From the NCBI RefSeq assembly GCF_964340395.1, contig NC_135552.1:12837194-12901193 (forward strand): a DNA stretch of 64,000 nt, read 5' to 3'. Origin of the DNA: Glandiceps talaboti (taxonomy: Eukaryota > Hemichordata > Enteropneusta > Spengelidae). The translations under genes were made by a program, and so were the position numbers. The notes below the pieces were generated by a model. It was not told the origin of the DNA. It was given only the letters and a program-made list of their open reading frames with translations, and did not search any database. Each line of letters begins with the position of its first letter. Positions within the stretch are counted from its first letter, which is position 1. Below, piece after piece: positions 41,201 to 54,231 of this stretch.

Positions 41201-44200
41201 TCTAAGTTTCTGTAATTTTCTTACCTATCAACGCCATCTTCAACTCCGATTTCAAACACAGTCTCATAGCGTTTACACATTGTTGGTTGGAATAACACAG
41301 ATATGGTGACTGATCCTAGAGGTGGCAGTTCTCCACCACATGGAGTGAAAACAAAGTCTGACAAAGCCTAGTGACACAAAAAAAAATAGAAGGGTAGCAT
41401 GAGATTATGGCTGATCCAAGAGGTGGAAGTTCTCCATCTTGGGAAATGAAAATGAAGTCAGGCCCTGATTCATGTGAAAGTATGCTATACATGATATTTT
41501 ACAAGTAACTAATGATGTAGCAATAATGCATGCAGCTGTTCCCCGAATTTTATTTTTACATTTGCAATCGACTAGTATTCAATGTGCTGTTGTACTTGTT
41601 GAGGTACAGGTGACTGCCTTGTAAGCATCCAATAATATTTACAAACAATTTGTTGACAAACAAGTACATGCTCTATACCTATTTTATGACTGTTTACACA
41701 TGGACATCAAGCCAGTGTATATGGTACCATCAATGACGTGTGGAGATTTAATTCAGCGTAGTAAAGATTCAACCCTTCCATGTAAAGGTTTGGTACACCG
41801 CAATGATTTAACAATAAATAAGACAAAGTTACAGCATGCAGGTAACTAACATGAACTTGAGTGTTACATTATAAGCAGTTATTTTGAGAAGGCAAAACAC
41901 ACCAGGAACAATCAGTTTTTAATCGTATCTTACCATTGGACCTGATGGGTCTCTTGCTAGATATTCCTGACTTTCTTGTATCGTCCATTTAGCTGAAACT
42001 TGAGATGTGTTTTCAAGAACAATTTCTTGTGAAGCACTCTCACTGGACCTGACCAGACCAAAGTCTAATGATGGTGTTCTTACGGCAACCTCAGGACCCT
42101 GAAACGTTCGGAAATAGTAATAAGGTCACAAACTTGTAGATATTTACTGGTTTGTGGTGAAATAAGCAACAACAAAATAACATTCAGTCAATATGAAGTG
42201 GATGGCCAAAAAATGCCTTGATTTTTTTCCTTTTTTCACACTTTGTGCATAAAAGGAAGATGGACAATGTTCATAAATTTGTCAGCATTTTTGCCAAGGT
42301 TTTGGAACCTTTTTTAAAGCTGAGAGGGACAATCTGGTAAAATTGGTATAGCTTTCCAAACACTGTACCATAAATTAACTAGCAGAAATAATATATCCAT
42401 GGTTCCACAATGAATATTCATGACTCCTAAGTGCATATTCCCTTCAGTGTAAAACATCTCTCATGAATATTCATTGTGCACCCATGAATGTATAATTTCT
42501 ACTGACTCCCATCATTCAATGGCCCACAGCAAAGATACCCTATAAAGGCACAAGATCAAATTGAAGTTATGAACTCTGAAATTGCAAGAAATTGTAGTTG
42601 ATACAAAATCATGAAATGACTCTAAAGAACCCATAGTTTACGAAAATGACTTTATTTCCTGGAGTATAGTTCCCCGACATACCTTGATTTCAGCCTGTAC
42701 TTTCAGAGTCAGTGGTTCACTTAGATGTTCTATTTCACATATTAAAGTGTGGTCAATTTTACCAGGTATACCACCAGTTATTGTCATGTTCATTTCTCGT
42801 GTTTCACCACCCAGTATTTCACCTTCAGGTTCCTCTACTTCAATAATATGACAATCTTGTAACGAAGACCAGCGATAACATACAGCAACCATACTGTGGT
42901 TTTCCATCTGATGCAAAAAATAATACATGTATGAATGAATTAGTGAAAGGACGACAAAAAAAGACATTTTCTCAGCAAACTATGCCTGCAGCTAGAATAT
43001 GAAATCTTCCTCTCCCTTCCCTCCCAGTGACTCTCTATCTCTCTCTAAATCACTCTCTCACTTACATGTGCATGTGTACACTTTCATGCATGCCGTCAAA
43101 CAGACACTCTTGCATATATACACACACCATTCATACACATGTATAATCTCCATATACACCACCTCCTCCCACAAATACATACACATACCCAAACACACAC
43201 TGCAGACACAAGCATACACATACACACACACTCTATACACATATACATTGTATATCCTCATGTACACCATCACACATACTCGCATACACACATACATTTT
43301 CAAGAGAAAGTTTGTCTAATATGGACAGCTAGGTCATACAGAATAGGGTTGATCAAATCAAAGTTCATGATTACATGATATTAATGTTCATTCTACTATT
43401 TCTAGTACAAGAGAAGCTTATGAAATTGACATTTGCTTTTATAAGTGATAAATTACTGTATACTTTTGGACTCTAAGTTTTGTGTAAGGAAACTCACCAG
43501 AAACTGTCTTCTGATGGTTGTCGTCACCAATAACTGTCCTGGTACAAAGATAGCATAGGGTTTGACTTCCACATTCAATGGATCACATGCTCCTTTCAGT
43601 TCAATCTCCAACCCTGTCACATCCTTCACTGGTATAGTCACATCCTCAGGAGTTTTAGTAGTTGAATCAGCTGTTTTAGGTTTGTTGCTACTTGACTGAG
43701 GACGACTTTCTTGACCGGGTACTTTTTCTGTCCTCATAACTCCATCTCCTTGTTGCTCAGCTGAATCTTGATCTGGTTGACACGACACCTCTGGGATTTG
43801 TTGGAGGATGAGGTGTATGACATCATGGTATGTACCAACCTGATGGGCGAAGTATACAAAGTGAAGTGAGTACCAATCTTCCCAGCTAGTAAACTGAGAC
43901 GGTAATGTGTTTGCTATCTCCTACAGGGCTCTACCCATAGGCTCTTGTATCAGCATTATAGGGGGAAATCAGAATTAGTTGCCTCCCCATAGCCCTTATA
44001 TATGATGGGGCTCTATTTTTATTCTCCCAGGGTGACCGATGATTTTGCCATGGCAACATCAGGTAAATTTTATTTATCAATTAAGGCTATAAATAATTTC
44101 AGGAATTAAGAGAAAAACTTTCAGTGACCTTATCCCCAAAGACTAGATTACAGTACTAGATTCTGTACAGTGAGTGTCATTTATATGTACTAGTTGTACC

Positions 44201-47200
44201 ATACAATGAATATTTACTGACAAGATGTTTTACTGAATGAACAGAAAGATATGCAGTTATTTAATTCGATATATTGCATTACATAAATCAGTTTTACAAA
44301 ATCAAACTAAGTGAACAAGACCAATGACATGTTACAGTTTACTGGCTAGATTGATAAAATGGTCATAACCAGTACTAGCCTTACGTAATACACATAATTT
44401 TATTGCTTGTAACGCTGGCCAACGTGTCAGTCAAATGCAGTGTTCTCCCCTGGGTAGGTCACAAGGACTGTGGCTAATTTACATAACGGTTTCCAAATCA
44501 CAACTAAAATTTGCACAATGATTTTCATGAGGGTACGTGTTTTCAAGACTGAAGCACACTCCGACATGTTTATACTACCGGTAGTATTTAACACACACAC
44601 ACAAATAGACATTGGGATCAGCCATTTACTTCATGTGACAACATCATATTGTCATTCAGAGATTACTAAAGCTCAAGGATGGTAGAACACTTTTGAAGGA
44701 TGCAATGGTAGAAACCAGCGACCTTGGTGGCGAGGACAGTCACAGCACAATGATTACTCTATAGTAGGGGAGAACACTGCAAATGCATCATCCAGCAATC
44801 AGTTAAAGAAAACCTGTAGATACTTACAGTCATAGGAGCAAATGTTAAGGTGTATTCTTGTGTTTGACTTGGTGGTAAGGCACCACTTTCAGGTGTGACA
44901 TAAAACATGCTTTCTTTATTCGCAATGCGTTCTATCACACTAGAAGTTTCTGTATCCTCAGACATTAGGCTGTCAATATGTGGTTTGAATATTTGCCATT
45001 GGAAAGGTAACTCTACATCTCTGGAATAGAAATTGGCAAAATGTTATTCAACTTAAGTTAATTAGGACTAATCTATGCCTGCTTTCCTGTATGCCATGTT
45101 TTCAAAACTCACTAAGGTGAGGCATGATGGGAAATGAACAAAGTTAGGAGCTACAAACCTCTTGAAACAATGCCTACACAATGCTGAGTTCAGCTGTAAG
45201 AACAAAGGAGAAGCTTCTAACATTGTTTTATTTCCCAGTGTTCGGCAGATCACTCCTAAAGGCAATTTTGCCAAGTTTTATAACCCTGTTTTAAAGAATT
45301 CGCATAATGCAAGCATGGTAGAAATGACTTCTCTGGTTCCTTTAATTATACAGAAATGCAAGCAAGATAAAATCAGTCCATCTCCAATGTTCCTATTTAA
45401 ATCTGCTGAATATAATTTATTCAAGAATACTGAGAAAAGTTTTCATTGTGCTTGAGTTCATATTCACAAAGTCAAAGTGACTGGCATTTATTATTATTAT
45501 AATTATTATTATGGCTTTATTTCAGGCCATCAAGATGTTCCATAAAGATATAAAAACATACAAATACAAAACAGAAAAACAATACATATTATACAAACAT
45601 CAAATCACACAAATAATTCTGAATGATTTCGTAATATGTTTCTGTTCATATTTATTTTCCAAACATGTGAAATAATACTTGTGTCTACAACACAAGGCAT
45701 AAAATATTGACTAGCGGGTACTTCTAAATTACATAACTTACGTGGTGTTTTTGATGACTAGTTTCTTCTGAGTGTATGTCATTGGGTTCAGAGTATCAAA
45801 TTTCACTTGGTGTTGTGCTGTGACATCACATAATTCACCAGGCAAGGCAAAACTTTCACCCTCACTCACAGAGGCCAACTCTACACCGGCATTCTGTCCT
45901 ATGCCTACAGTACAGAAATCACCAGTACAACGACATAAATGAAAACTGGGTGGTTTCAACAAAAGTCGAACTCAAAATATTTCCAAAAGTTGTGATTAGC
46001 TTTCAACCTTTTAACAGAGCATCATCAGGTGAGCAATTTCATTACAGATCATCACTAAATTAAAATAAAACAACACCTTGATGTAACTTTGAAGATTCAC
46101 GTTCAACAATCCTATCACGAAGTGATAATAACTTTTTAAAGTCTATCTGTACTTTTGCTAAAATGCTTTGAGATTTTAAGATTGTACATCATAGTGTTGA
46201 GTTTACAAAGCTCAGATAGTTCTCTCTCTATTTGTATATTTTGAATTTCATAGGATTTTTAAAACAACTTTGTTTACATTTTCCCTGTGTCATTTTGAAA
46301 TACAAACCTTTACTTTAGCATATAACTTTCAATGTAAATGGCTAACGTTGGAGAAAAAACAAAACAATTATCTACTGTTGACATTGTTGAACTATAGAAA
46401 CCCTTAATTTCTTGAAAGCCTATAAATTATACCCTAAATTAGACAATATAGTGTTAATTTCTATCATTTTAACCAAATTTCACCAAAAAAATTAAAAAAG
46501 ACAAAATTCAACACATTGCAAAGTGTAAAAGAACCTACCTTTGAGTGTAAAATGTTTGACTTGACAATTATCACAGATTACTGTTATTTCTTGTGTAAAT
46601 GTTTCTATACATGTAGGACTAAAGGCAACCTGTAGAAAGAAGAAAATAAAAGATTTAGAAATGACAAGAAGATTGATAAAGTTGGTGTACAATATAACAG
46701 TTGATTTTGTATCGTATTTAAGGGTTGAGATCAATAGTTCAATGTAGGATAAAAAACTTAATTCTTTTAGTCAGGCCTCAGATCCCTTCCCCCCTCATTT
46801 TAGCCAAAATTGAAAACTGTCTCAGACAACACAGTAAATTTCAAATCAGTAAGTAATAGTATGTAGTGCTATGATTCGATGAATACAAAGCCAGTATGCA
46901 ACAAAGTATAAATAGCTCTATGCATTTACTATTATGGCAAAAATTCTTCTATTTCTCAATTTGACGACAATTGCTAGAAATATTTTTACAATCATTTTTT
47001 TGTAGGATGAGAACAAATATGATCCAACCCCACTCTCAAACTAACAGAATTGAGTTTTTTATCCTACACTGAACTATTAACCTTGTCCCTAAAACACATG
47101 AAATGTTTAGATATAAATGTATACTCACTTCAATAATAATGGCTTGGTTTCCTGGTAGCTCAAATACAGCAGGTCTGACTTCAAATGGTTGTGTATCAAC

Positions 47201-50200
47201 TACCTGGGATACTGACTGTAAAATATACAAACAATTTATGTATAGTTAGTTTAACGACAAAATTGAACACTAAACAAAGTTTGAATCCTTGGATTACTAT
47301 TTACTTTGTTTCCTATTTTGTCTGTATCATTGACAAATATTAAACATTTCTGAGAGAGAAATTTGAAAACAAGTGGGATTCTCTTCTTGCTTACTTTGTT
47401 TTTAAACAAAATAACGAGACAACTATACAGATAAATAGATTTGAAAACAAGTCACTGTTTTCCTGTCATATTGCAATTAAAAACTTCAAAATCAACTACT
47501 AGTATCAACTATCTATAAAATGTTGTACTTTTCCTCTCATTTTAAAATTCACAAAAATGTGATGATTATGAAGTCATCATTTCTCACTGTTTCCAAACAT
47601 ATACAATATATCAAGTCATACAACCACTACATTTTTTTTTTTGAATTTTCTAGTCTTGATTTGACTTTCAAAACTTATATTTTTCTGTTTTCAGATTAAG
47701 TTAATAAAGTGATTGCAGTACAGTATGAATGCATTACTCAACAGGAATGATGTCTCACCTGAAATTTTGCTGTTGGCCAACTTTTTCTTGGCATGATACA
47801 AAATCTGCCATCACCTCCTAAATTTTTTACAATAAAATGAGTAATTCTTAAACCACCAACAAGACAGTGCCCACAGTCAATCTCTTGTGGTACTGAAAAA
47901 TAGAAAACAAAAGAAAACATCAGAGACATTCACACTAAATCATACATACACTAAAAACATTTTTCTCAAATTAATTGAATATATAATTATATTATACATA
48001 TATCCTGTAAAAACCTATAGATGTTTTAGCCAATATAATTTTTTTTTGCAATTTGACTGTCTTCAGCTAGTTCTCAAAGACTAATTTTACTAATTACCAG
48101 ACTGGTACATCATATTCATGTATAAGAAGGCATTTTAGTGACTACTTATTTTTGTGTTTTTTGTTTCTGGCGAAATACATGAAAATAAGTCTTTAGTGAA
48201 AATGTCCAGGTTTACAGTGTCATTTCATACACATAGCCGCCAAACCTCCATCTTAGAAATGGGAAACTTTTCAAGAAGTGTTTGCAATATAGACAATTTT
48301 TGCACCCTTCTGAAATACTACTCATATTAGTACATGCATAAGCAGAACAAGACACTTGTGGCAAAATAGTTATTATCTCAATACAAATTGATAGTATGAC
48401 AGAGTGCCATTAACAAGTGACATTTCAACTGGATACTGAGACAATATTTATCAAGGCTTACAATTAAAGTGATACAAAGTTTTAAAAAAAAAAGAAAAAA
48501 AAAAGGATTTTTCTGACTGTTTGGTATTACCAACTACATTTTGCACCAATATGGTTTTTATTTGATCGAATACTTACATGTTAAAACTGGTGGACTTCTT
48601 CTTCCTAATAATTTAACAATAAGAGGTTGACTGGACTGTGTTTGTACAGTAATAAAATCATCAAAGTCCATCAGAGAGTCTGGTACAAATCGAATGTTAT
48701 ACTGTACACTCATACCAGGTGCTACTATGCCCTGTTCACCTGGAAATTTACCTGAAATTGATTAAATGAGAATGAGAAAGAAAAGTTAATATCAAAGTAC
48801 ATTATATGTTGGTAGGGTATTGCTAATTAGCTGGTCTAAACAAGGATTCACCTTCTCCTAAAAAAAAGTGTCAATGGTAATAATGAATATTCATAACATT
48901 TACCACGATTTATAGCCTTCACTATACATGATATCGGAAGTTTCTAATTGTACTGAACACAATGTATAATTTGCCATATTTGGGATGCCAAATTATAACA
49001 GCCATGATTTTTGAAATCACACCAGAGTATGCCAGGTTTGGGACAGTGAAGGTTAACATTTCTATTTTGAAGATCAACCAGTCCATGGCAGTACATAAAG
49101 CAGCACTAAAATGTGTGTACAAGAACAGTAGAAGTTCCCGGTAGTCTGTAAGGTATGAAGTGACAGGATGCCCTCACACATTGGTCAAATGGTGAGGGTG
49201 GAATGACACGATGTATCCTACAGTATAAAGTTCTCGTCAGCTAAAAATATATCATCAAAAACTGGAAAAGCAGAACTGTTAGAACAATTTTGTCAAACAT
49301 GGCATTGATTAACTCGCCATCACATGCTTGGAACATATCAACTTCAAGATAAACTACACCAATAACTTTATACGACATCATTTTTTTTTGCAGCAGTTTC
49401 ACTTTGATGTCAAACATTGGGTTTGGGGTGTACTTACCAAGTCCAACTGAAAAATACTGACTTTTTGGAGGAATAACACGTAGCTGACGACTTGCAGCTG
49501 AAACATTTTTTAGATCCAGAGTCATTTCGTAGACCTGTCCTACTTGGTAAGACGTAAAGACCACGGCTTCCGGAGATGCTAGGAAAACAATGGATGGTTC
49601 CTTGGGTCTGAAATGAAGTCAAATAAAATAACAAATATAAAACTTTTTTCCACTACAGAGTAGAATCTTACCTACTCTACGATATCAACTTTAACTTGAA
49701 AGAAATAATAAAATATACAATTAATTTGCATTTTTTGCTTATCCACCCATTACATATATATTTATATTGTCAAATGAATATTAATTTACCCAGATATAAG
49801 GTGAAGAGGTGAAAATTGGGCTTATGCAAATGATTAACCTGCAGATGAGGCCTGGGAACCTGGAAGGGACTGTTTGCATATATGCAGATGTGGCCTGGGA
49901 ATCTGGAAGGGACTGTCTGCATATATGTCTGCATATATGTGTATATGCAGACATGGCCTTGTAAGGCTTAAATTACACATACATTTCCGGTTTAAAAGAA
50001 AATACTTGAAAACTTACTTTTCTGTATCGATAACCTTTGCCTTTGCACCTCCTAGTTCTTTGACTACTTTGTCTGGTTTTATTAATGTTTTGGAACCTTC
50101 TGGTGCAGAGGGAGGTCTGTGCCTTGGGTTTCGTAAAAAGTTGGATCTGCGATGGAGCAGAGCTAAATCAGTTCTATCAACTTCTCTTTTCTTTGGGGTC

Positions 50201-52481
50201 ATATTTTCTTGCCATTTGTCAACACTTCTCCTTTCTCCTTTCTGTAATGCAATAAAAGAAGTTTGTCATTTTGTTGTGATTCGTACTTGGTTAGGTAGAA
50301 TGTGTATGAGACCAATTTCCCTCAATACCAAAGTTCTAAAATCTCTCAAACTTTGCTTTATTTTCTTTTGTATTATCATGATTACATAGAGAAAACATCC
50401 TGAAATTTGTCCTTCTTCTGGTGTTCAATCAATTCTTGGTAACTGCAATAGCACTTTACCTCATGCTAGTGGGTAAAAATTGAAGAGAGTTGGCTTATTC
50501 TCACACACACCTACTGTAGTACATGTTTAGCAAATAGTGTGGATGTCATGGTGTCAACCAAGAAATCAAATTGTAATTTTTATGATGCACCTAGGTGATA
50601 AAACTCTATTTCAGGTAACAAGAATTACCTGTTACCTAAGGAGTCTGAACATATCAACATCAGGTGAATTCAGGATAAACTGAATCCTGAACTCGCCCAA
50701 TATCTCACTGTATGCAGGATAGATTTCCTGTTTGCAAAATGCAATATTGATCTGTTTGTTTGATAAATGGTGTACTTACAGATCTACTTTTACCACTCCC
50801 TGATTGAGATGGTTCTAATCTAGGTGACCCCTCCTCCACATGTTTGATTGACGTCTCAGTTTGCTGTGCATAGTGAGGTCTTGAAGCAGCTGGTTATGAG
50901 AAAAAAAGAATTGAAATTAACGTCAAACATAAATAAAATATACAAAATTTTGGAGTCTCTGAGACATGAATGATAATAATTAAATCATTGCATGACAAAG
51001 GTCTGCAGCAGCAGTATTTGGACTGAAGTGTCGTAATTGTTTCTAATTTACCATTCAAAAGTAACTACCAGTACATTTTACTGACTACAATATTTACTCT
51101 TGTTGTTTGGTAAGAAATACACATTAACGTTCTTTTATACAGAACATGTCCAGAACTCTTTACTGGTTATTCAATTCTTAGCGTTTTGCTATTAAAGGTT
51201 TGTGAATCTCAGTACTAAAAGAGAGGGTTACTTTAGTAAAAGCTGTACAGATTTCCATAAATCATACCATAATTTTGATGGTGTACTCTAATAATAGGGA
51301 GGAAAATCGGGTGAAAATGACATAGATTTACATATACCTTGCACCACATTATTGTGGGGAAACCCACTAAAAATTTGGGGGAACTTAGTTACTTTATACT
51401 ACATTGCCAAACACAACTAGCTCTTGTGAAAACATACTGATATTTACACACTTATTTCATTGAATATTTTTACATGCAATTTTAACTCCGCATGGTATAT
51501 CAGTGTCAGCCCATAGAGAAGGTACATCCTCACATTACACTAATTTCTGCCTGTAGAGGGGGTACTAACCTCTTGGTGGTGGTGCTCGTGGTCTCTCAGC
51601 TGTAGAGAAATCTTCAGGTACTATCAAATGATGCTTCTTCAACATTTCACTATCAAGGCAGTGCTTATAGTTGGAGTCCACTGGAAATGTTAAAAAAGAT
51701 AAAATTGGGGGGAAAAAATAAAACTTGTAATTCCAGATGGAAAATTGGGACATGTACACACTTACAATGTACTTGTGGTAAATTTTGTACAAAATTCTAG
51801 TTTTTGATACTTTTACTGAATTCACATCTTTATTTTAGAATTGGATCACAGTGACAATAATTGTCTATCATGTTGTACTAAATTTGTTACCATATTCAAG
51901 TAAAATAATCTGGGTTTTTCCAGAAAGTGGAGGCACAGGGACTATAAAAAATATGAGAACCCACCTGGAGGTAAACCTAGATCATGATACATGTTACATC
52001 CTTCTGCTGCTCTGTTTAAGTCTCTTTCATCTGCTGTCATGGCTCGGGCACGGGCTTGCATGATGTGACGTTCCAACATGGCTGCCTCCGCCATCCTGCG
52101 TTCTCTCTCAGCTTGGACCTGTAGTATACAACATGTACATTATAATTTAAACTACCCTATGGTATTACATCAATGAAAAGAGAGTTATCGAGTCTCTTAC
52201 AAAAATCAAATTTTTATTTTGTTGTGTTGATCCTTCTTTAGTATTTATTTGGTAATACTTACTTTTCTGAGCTGTTCCACATATCTTTCATGATATTCAT
52301 CATCTGTACTCCTGGAAATGTTGAGATTTTTCACTCTTTCTTGTTCTACAAAGTCCCTTGTGAACAACTCCCTGAATGTACTTGCCAGTACATGAGATAT
52401 GTCTTGTGACTTGCCAGATGATGGTCTCTGTAAGTACATGGGAGGCTCCGACTCTGGGAGGCGTGTTACTTTAGCTGACAT
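30900..52481 (-). CDS. DLEC1: DLEC1 (CFAP81) orthologue, complete, 29 coding exons, 1711 aa
   Basis: All exons join in frame with GT/AG edges, total 5136 coding bases including stop; human DLEC1 is about 1755 aa. The protein is a ciliary/axonemal component made of repeated ASH/MSP-type immunoglobulin-like beta-sandwich domains after a helical N-terminus. Diagnostic blocks include [31 protein letters not shown] and [15 protein letters not shown] (N-terminus), [49 protein letters not shown] (middle), MRFGT-like [37 protein letters not shown] and a final [14 protein letters not shown] (C-terminus), all in the order seen in the human protein. The ATG (52481) directly follows a 3' splice site, so a separate 5' UTR exon is expected, probably ending at 53744. 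The TAA stop (30902-30900) overlaps an AATAAA hexamer. No frameshift or missing exon was found. Confidence 0.96.
31112..31387. mobile_element. Foldback MITE-like element, about 276 bp
   Basis: GTACAATATAGTTA at the left end and its inverted partner TAACTATATTGTAC at the right end bound two arms of about 130 bp that pair with about 80 percent identity by eye (TTTGGAACGGTAAATTGGAA, GACCTTGATCATG, CAGCATTAATGTTTCTCTC and their complements). The loop is about 20 bp. A right-half relative lies at about 50970-51085. It is in the last intron of DLEC1. Confidence 0.8.
32840..32930. repeat. Imperfect (CAT)n/(CAC)n trinucleotide tract
   Basis: ATCATCATC/ACCACCACC-rich simple sequence in a DLEC1 intron; His/Ser-rich and Asp-rich open frames over it are artefacts. 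Confidence 0.85.
33290..33485. repeat. Degenerate tandem repeat of GATCATATCA(N)CACTGTGTTT units
   Basis: About seven to eight diverged copies of a 22-26-bp unit containing GATCATATCA and CCACTGTG, in the DLEC1 intron between exons 33889-33589 and 33230-33066. Confidence 0.75.
36300..36440 (-). repeat. Dispersed repeat, CAGTTATCAGAAAGACA family, inverted copy
   Basis: GTGAACAGCACTCCTAGTGG and TATGGCGTATTGCC, read on the minus strand, match blocks in 23873-23960 and 2207-2290. A short piece of the same family seems present near 18766-18815 (ACCATGAATTCTTTTATCTT). It lies in a DLEC1 intron. Confidence 0.5.
39009..46629 (-). CDS. DLEC1: DLEC1 exons 10-19 (central Ig-like repeats)
   Basis: Exon coordinates, high to low: 46629-46539, 45904-45742, 45020-44828, 43839-43498, 42907-42683, 42098-41934, 41367-41225, 40565-40412, 39760-39650, 39139-39009. 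Recognisable pieces are [87 protein letters not shown], and [20 protein letters not shown]. Exon 43839-43498 has a Ser/Lys/Gln-rich insertion inside a domain loop. Several of these exons are too short to stand out as open frames and were found by splice-site continuity. Confidence 0.92.
40085..40225 (-). mobile_element. SINE fragment (copy 3, minus strand)
   Basis: The reverse complement reads ATGGTCAAACAGTTAGAGTG, then GTTTGAACCTTGTTGCTGCC, ATTTGTTTCTGAATGACTTA, and GGGCATGATTTGAAC, in the same order as the head of the SINE at 13852-14220. It is 5'-head only and lies in a DLEC1 intron. Confidence 0.78.
42379..42507. mobile_element. Short hairpin/foldback repeat
   Basis: CACAATGAATATTCATGA at 42406-42423 is the exact reverse complement of 42461-42478. 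The pairing extends outward with mismatches (GCAGAAATAATATATCCATG against CATGAATGTATAATTTCTAC), giving a stem of about 45 bp and a loop of about 37. It is a MITE-like structure in the DLEC1 intron between exons 42907-42683 and 42098-41934. Confidence 0.75.
43060..43300. repeat. CA-rich simple sequence
   Basis: A run of ACACATACAC-type low-complexity sequence in the DLEC1 intron 13; His/Thr/Tyr-rich frames are artefacts. Confidence 0.8.
45485..45605 (-). mobile_element. LINE 3' tail fragment
   Basis: On the minus strand the sequence reads ...TATGGAACATCTTGATGGCC, TGAAATAAAGCCATAATAAT and then an ATA-rich microsatellite. A poly(A)-like signal followed by a short A/T repeat is the usual 3' end of L2/CR1/RTE-type non-LTR retrotransposons. 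No reverse transcriptase sequence is attached. Confidence 0.6.
47129..52481 (-). CDS. DLEC1: DLEC1 exons 1-9 (N-terminal coiled region and first Ig-like domains)
   Basis: Exon coordinates, high to low: 52481-52263, 52118-51965, 51680-51570, 50889-50780, 50241-50018, 49607-49438, 48751-48578, 47892-47759, 47215-47129. The first three exons give the charged helical head conserved with human DLEC1. Exons 4-5 are a Ser/Lys-rich linker with the conserved NFLRNPR. From exon 6 ([20 protein letters not shown]) the beta-sandwich repeats begin. Junction phases are consistent at every intron. Confidence 0.93.
49143..49225. mobile_element. Foldback MITE-like repeat, GACATAGTCTGTAA family, copy 3
   Basis: GTCTGTAAGGTATGAAGTGA, GATGCCCTCACACATTGG and GAATGACACGATGTATCCTA follow the order of 24917-25047. 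This copy is shorter in the middle. It lies in a DLEC1 intron between exons 49607-49438 and 48751-48578. Confidence 0.62.
49838..49960. repeat. Short tandem duplication (about 42-bp unit)
   Basis: GCAGATG(A/T)GGCCTGGGAA followed by CTGGAAGGGACTGT(T/C)TGCA occurs twice in a row, then decays into TATATG-TCTGCA variants. It lies in a DLEC1 intron. Confidence 0.75.
50970..51085. mobile_element. Half copy of the 31112-31387 foldback family
   Basis: AAATCATTGCATGACAAAGGTCTG, CTAATTTACCATTC and AAAAGTAACTAC match the right arm of 31112-31387 in order. The left arm is not seen. It lies in a DLEC1 intron. Confidence 0.6.
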
Positions 52482-54231
52482 CTAGACAGAAAGGACATAA
52501 TATTGCTTATAAGTACATGTACTATGATATCAGTCCAGGTTTTTTTTTGAAATTTTCTTCTTCAAAATGGTATGCATTGTTGTGTTTGTTAATGTAGTAA
52601 GCAGGTAAAAATCTACCGAGTTCCCTTGTAATTTTACCAGGGCTCCACCTTAGGAAACCACTGTATATGACATGTGACCATAAATACATACACATGGTAT
52701 TCATGATGTCCTTAGAGTGCTGTACAACACAACTTGTCCATACATGTATTATTCCCAGTATTTTTTTTTCATTCAACTGAGGAAAACACAAGTCACATGA
52801 GGGGTCTTGTCACTATGAGTCTTTGACTAGTTGTGCCAAAACCTTCAGGCATTTTTTTTTTATTTTCTTGATGGATGAAGAAAGTATTGAAGGGTAACAT
52901 AATTATACCTGTGCCCGCTAAATAAATTTGTAATATGATAATAAAATTATATTATATTGATATTTCCTCAAATTGAACCGAATTCAATCACCCACTGTTG
53001 AATTATTAGCTTTGTTATCTGATGTCTAATGTATTTTCATGATTTAACCCCCACACACACCTTTGTTGTTATTTATAATTTTCAAATTAAATTTGTTATA
53101 TTTTTTGTAAAATTTATGAGTTTTCTTTGTTCTTCATTAATTTCAAATAGTATTATAATTACATTATCATATTCTCCCAATGAAAAAAAAAATGTCCAAG
53201 GAAATTTAGGGAAATCTACAACAACTTAAGATTAATCATATACTATAAATATATTTGACCATAAATTAAATAATGAAGCAATGTACACAACATTGCATTG
53301 TCCCATTTCAGACAATATCCCTTATAGAAATCTCCAGATATTTGGAGTAGATTAGTAGATATTTGAAACCGTAATCATCTAATGTATAGCCCATTGAAAA
53401 CTATCAGGTCCCCCCCCCCCCATTCATAGTCCATAATAATTTATTGTGATTTACCCCTCCAGCCCAGAAGTATGAAATGTAATACAGATGTGTTCTTATT
53501 CGTTATATAATTTTGCATACTAATACGTTGTAATTATCTTCCGATTACTATTCATATAACAACTGATTTCCCCAGGTGGATGGGGCATTAGACTAGAGCC
53601 ATGAAATTCATGACTATCCGTCGACCAACGTTGTGTACAACTACAACGGACTAAACTGACAGTGCATACATAGAGTTTGATTATCTTGGATGGTTAAAAT
53701 GGTTTGCAATATATACATTAATGATAGTTCGCTGTTTCCTCACCTTGTCAACTATGGTTGTCCTTCTACTTTCCTGGAAAAATTACCGTTTTAAAATTTC
53801 CTGATTATTCTATTTACAAGTGTCCGCCATGTTTGTTGCTAAGATCCCGTTTTGTGTGTACGGTTTTTACTACCTCCAGTGAATTTGCAACTGCGCCTCC
53901 ACTCGGTAAGTTAGAAAGATTGTTTCACTTAGTCTTGCTTTCAGCTTTCATTCGTGATTGTATTCGACTATTACAAATTATGACTTTAAAACAATTTTGG
54001 GTATATTGAATGGTCTACTGTCACAAAATAATCATTTGTATAAAAGGAATTTATCCCGATTAATGTATCGACCAATGTTAAATGATGCGATTATTTTAAC
54101 TAAATAAAATGACAATGTAATTTCGAATATCAATGTGTTGCTATTATAATCTCAATCCAAATCTTTGTCGATTCTGAGCATGCAATGCGGCATAAAACAA
54201 CGCGAGTCGTGTGAGCGGAATTTTATTTTCT
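52482..54231. promoter_or_regulatory. Probable bidirectional promoter region of DLEC1 (-) and TAF12 (+)
   Basis: Two opposite 5' exons seem to meet here. A minus-strand donor (GACAAG then GTGAGG) at 53743-53738 fits a DLEC1 5' UTR exon whose partner acceptor (TGTCTAG) abuts the DLEC1 ATG. A plus-strand donor (CACTCG then GTAAGT) at 53906 may end a TAF12 5' UTR exon. Between them CCGCCATGTTT (53824-53834) reads AAACATGGCGG on the minus strand, a YY1-type site common at start sites, and AGCAAC on the minus strand (about 53836-53841) is a half X-box of RFX ciliary regulators. The rest is AT-rich with nothing recognised. Confidence 0.45.

Noticed and set aside
45162-45455. 97-codon plus-strand open frame inside a DLEC1 intron
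   Set aside because: Not recognised, antisense to DLEC1 and without promoter or splice evidence; could be a decayed element but unsupported.
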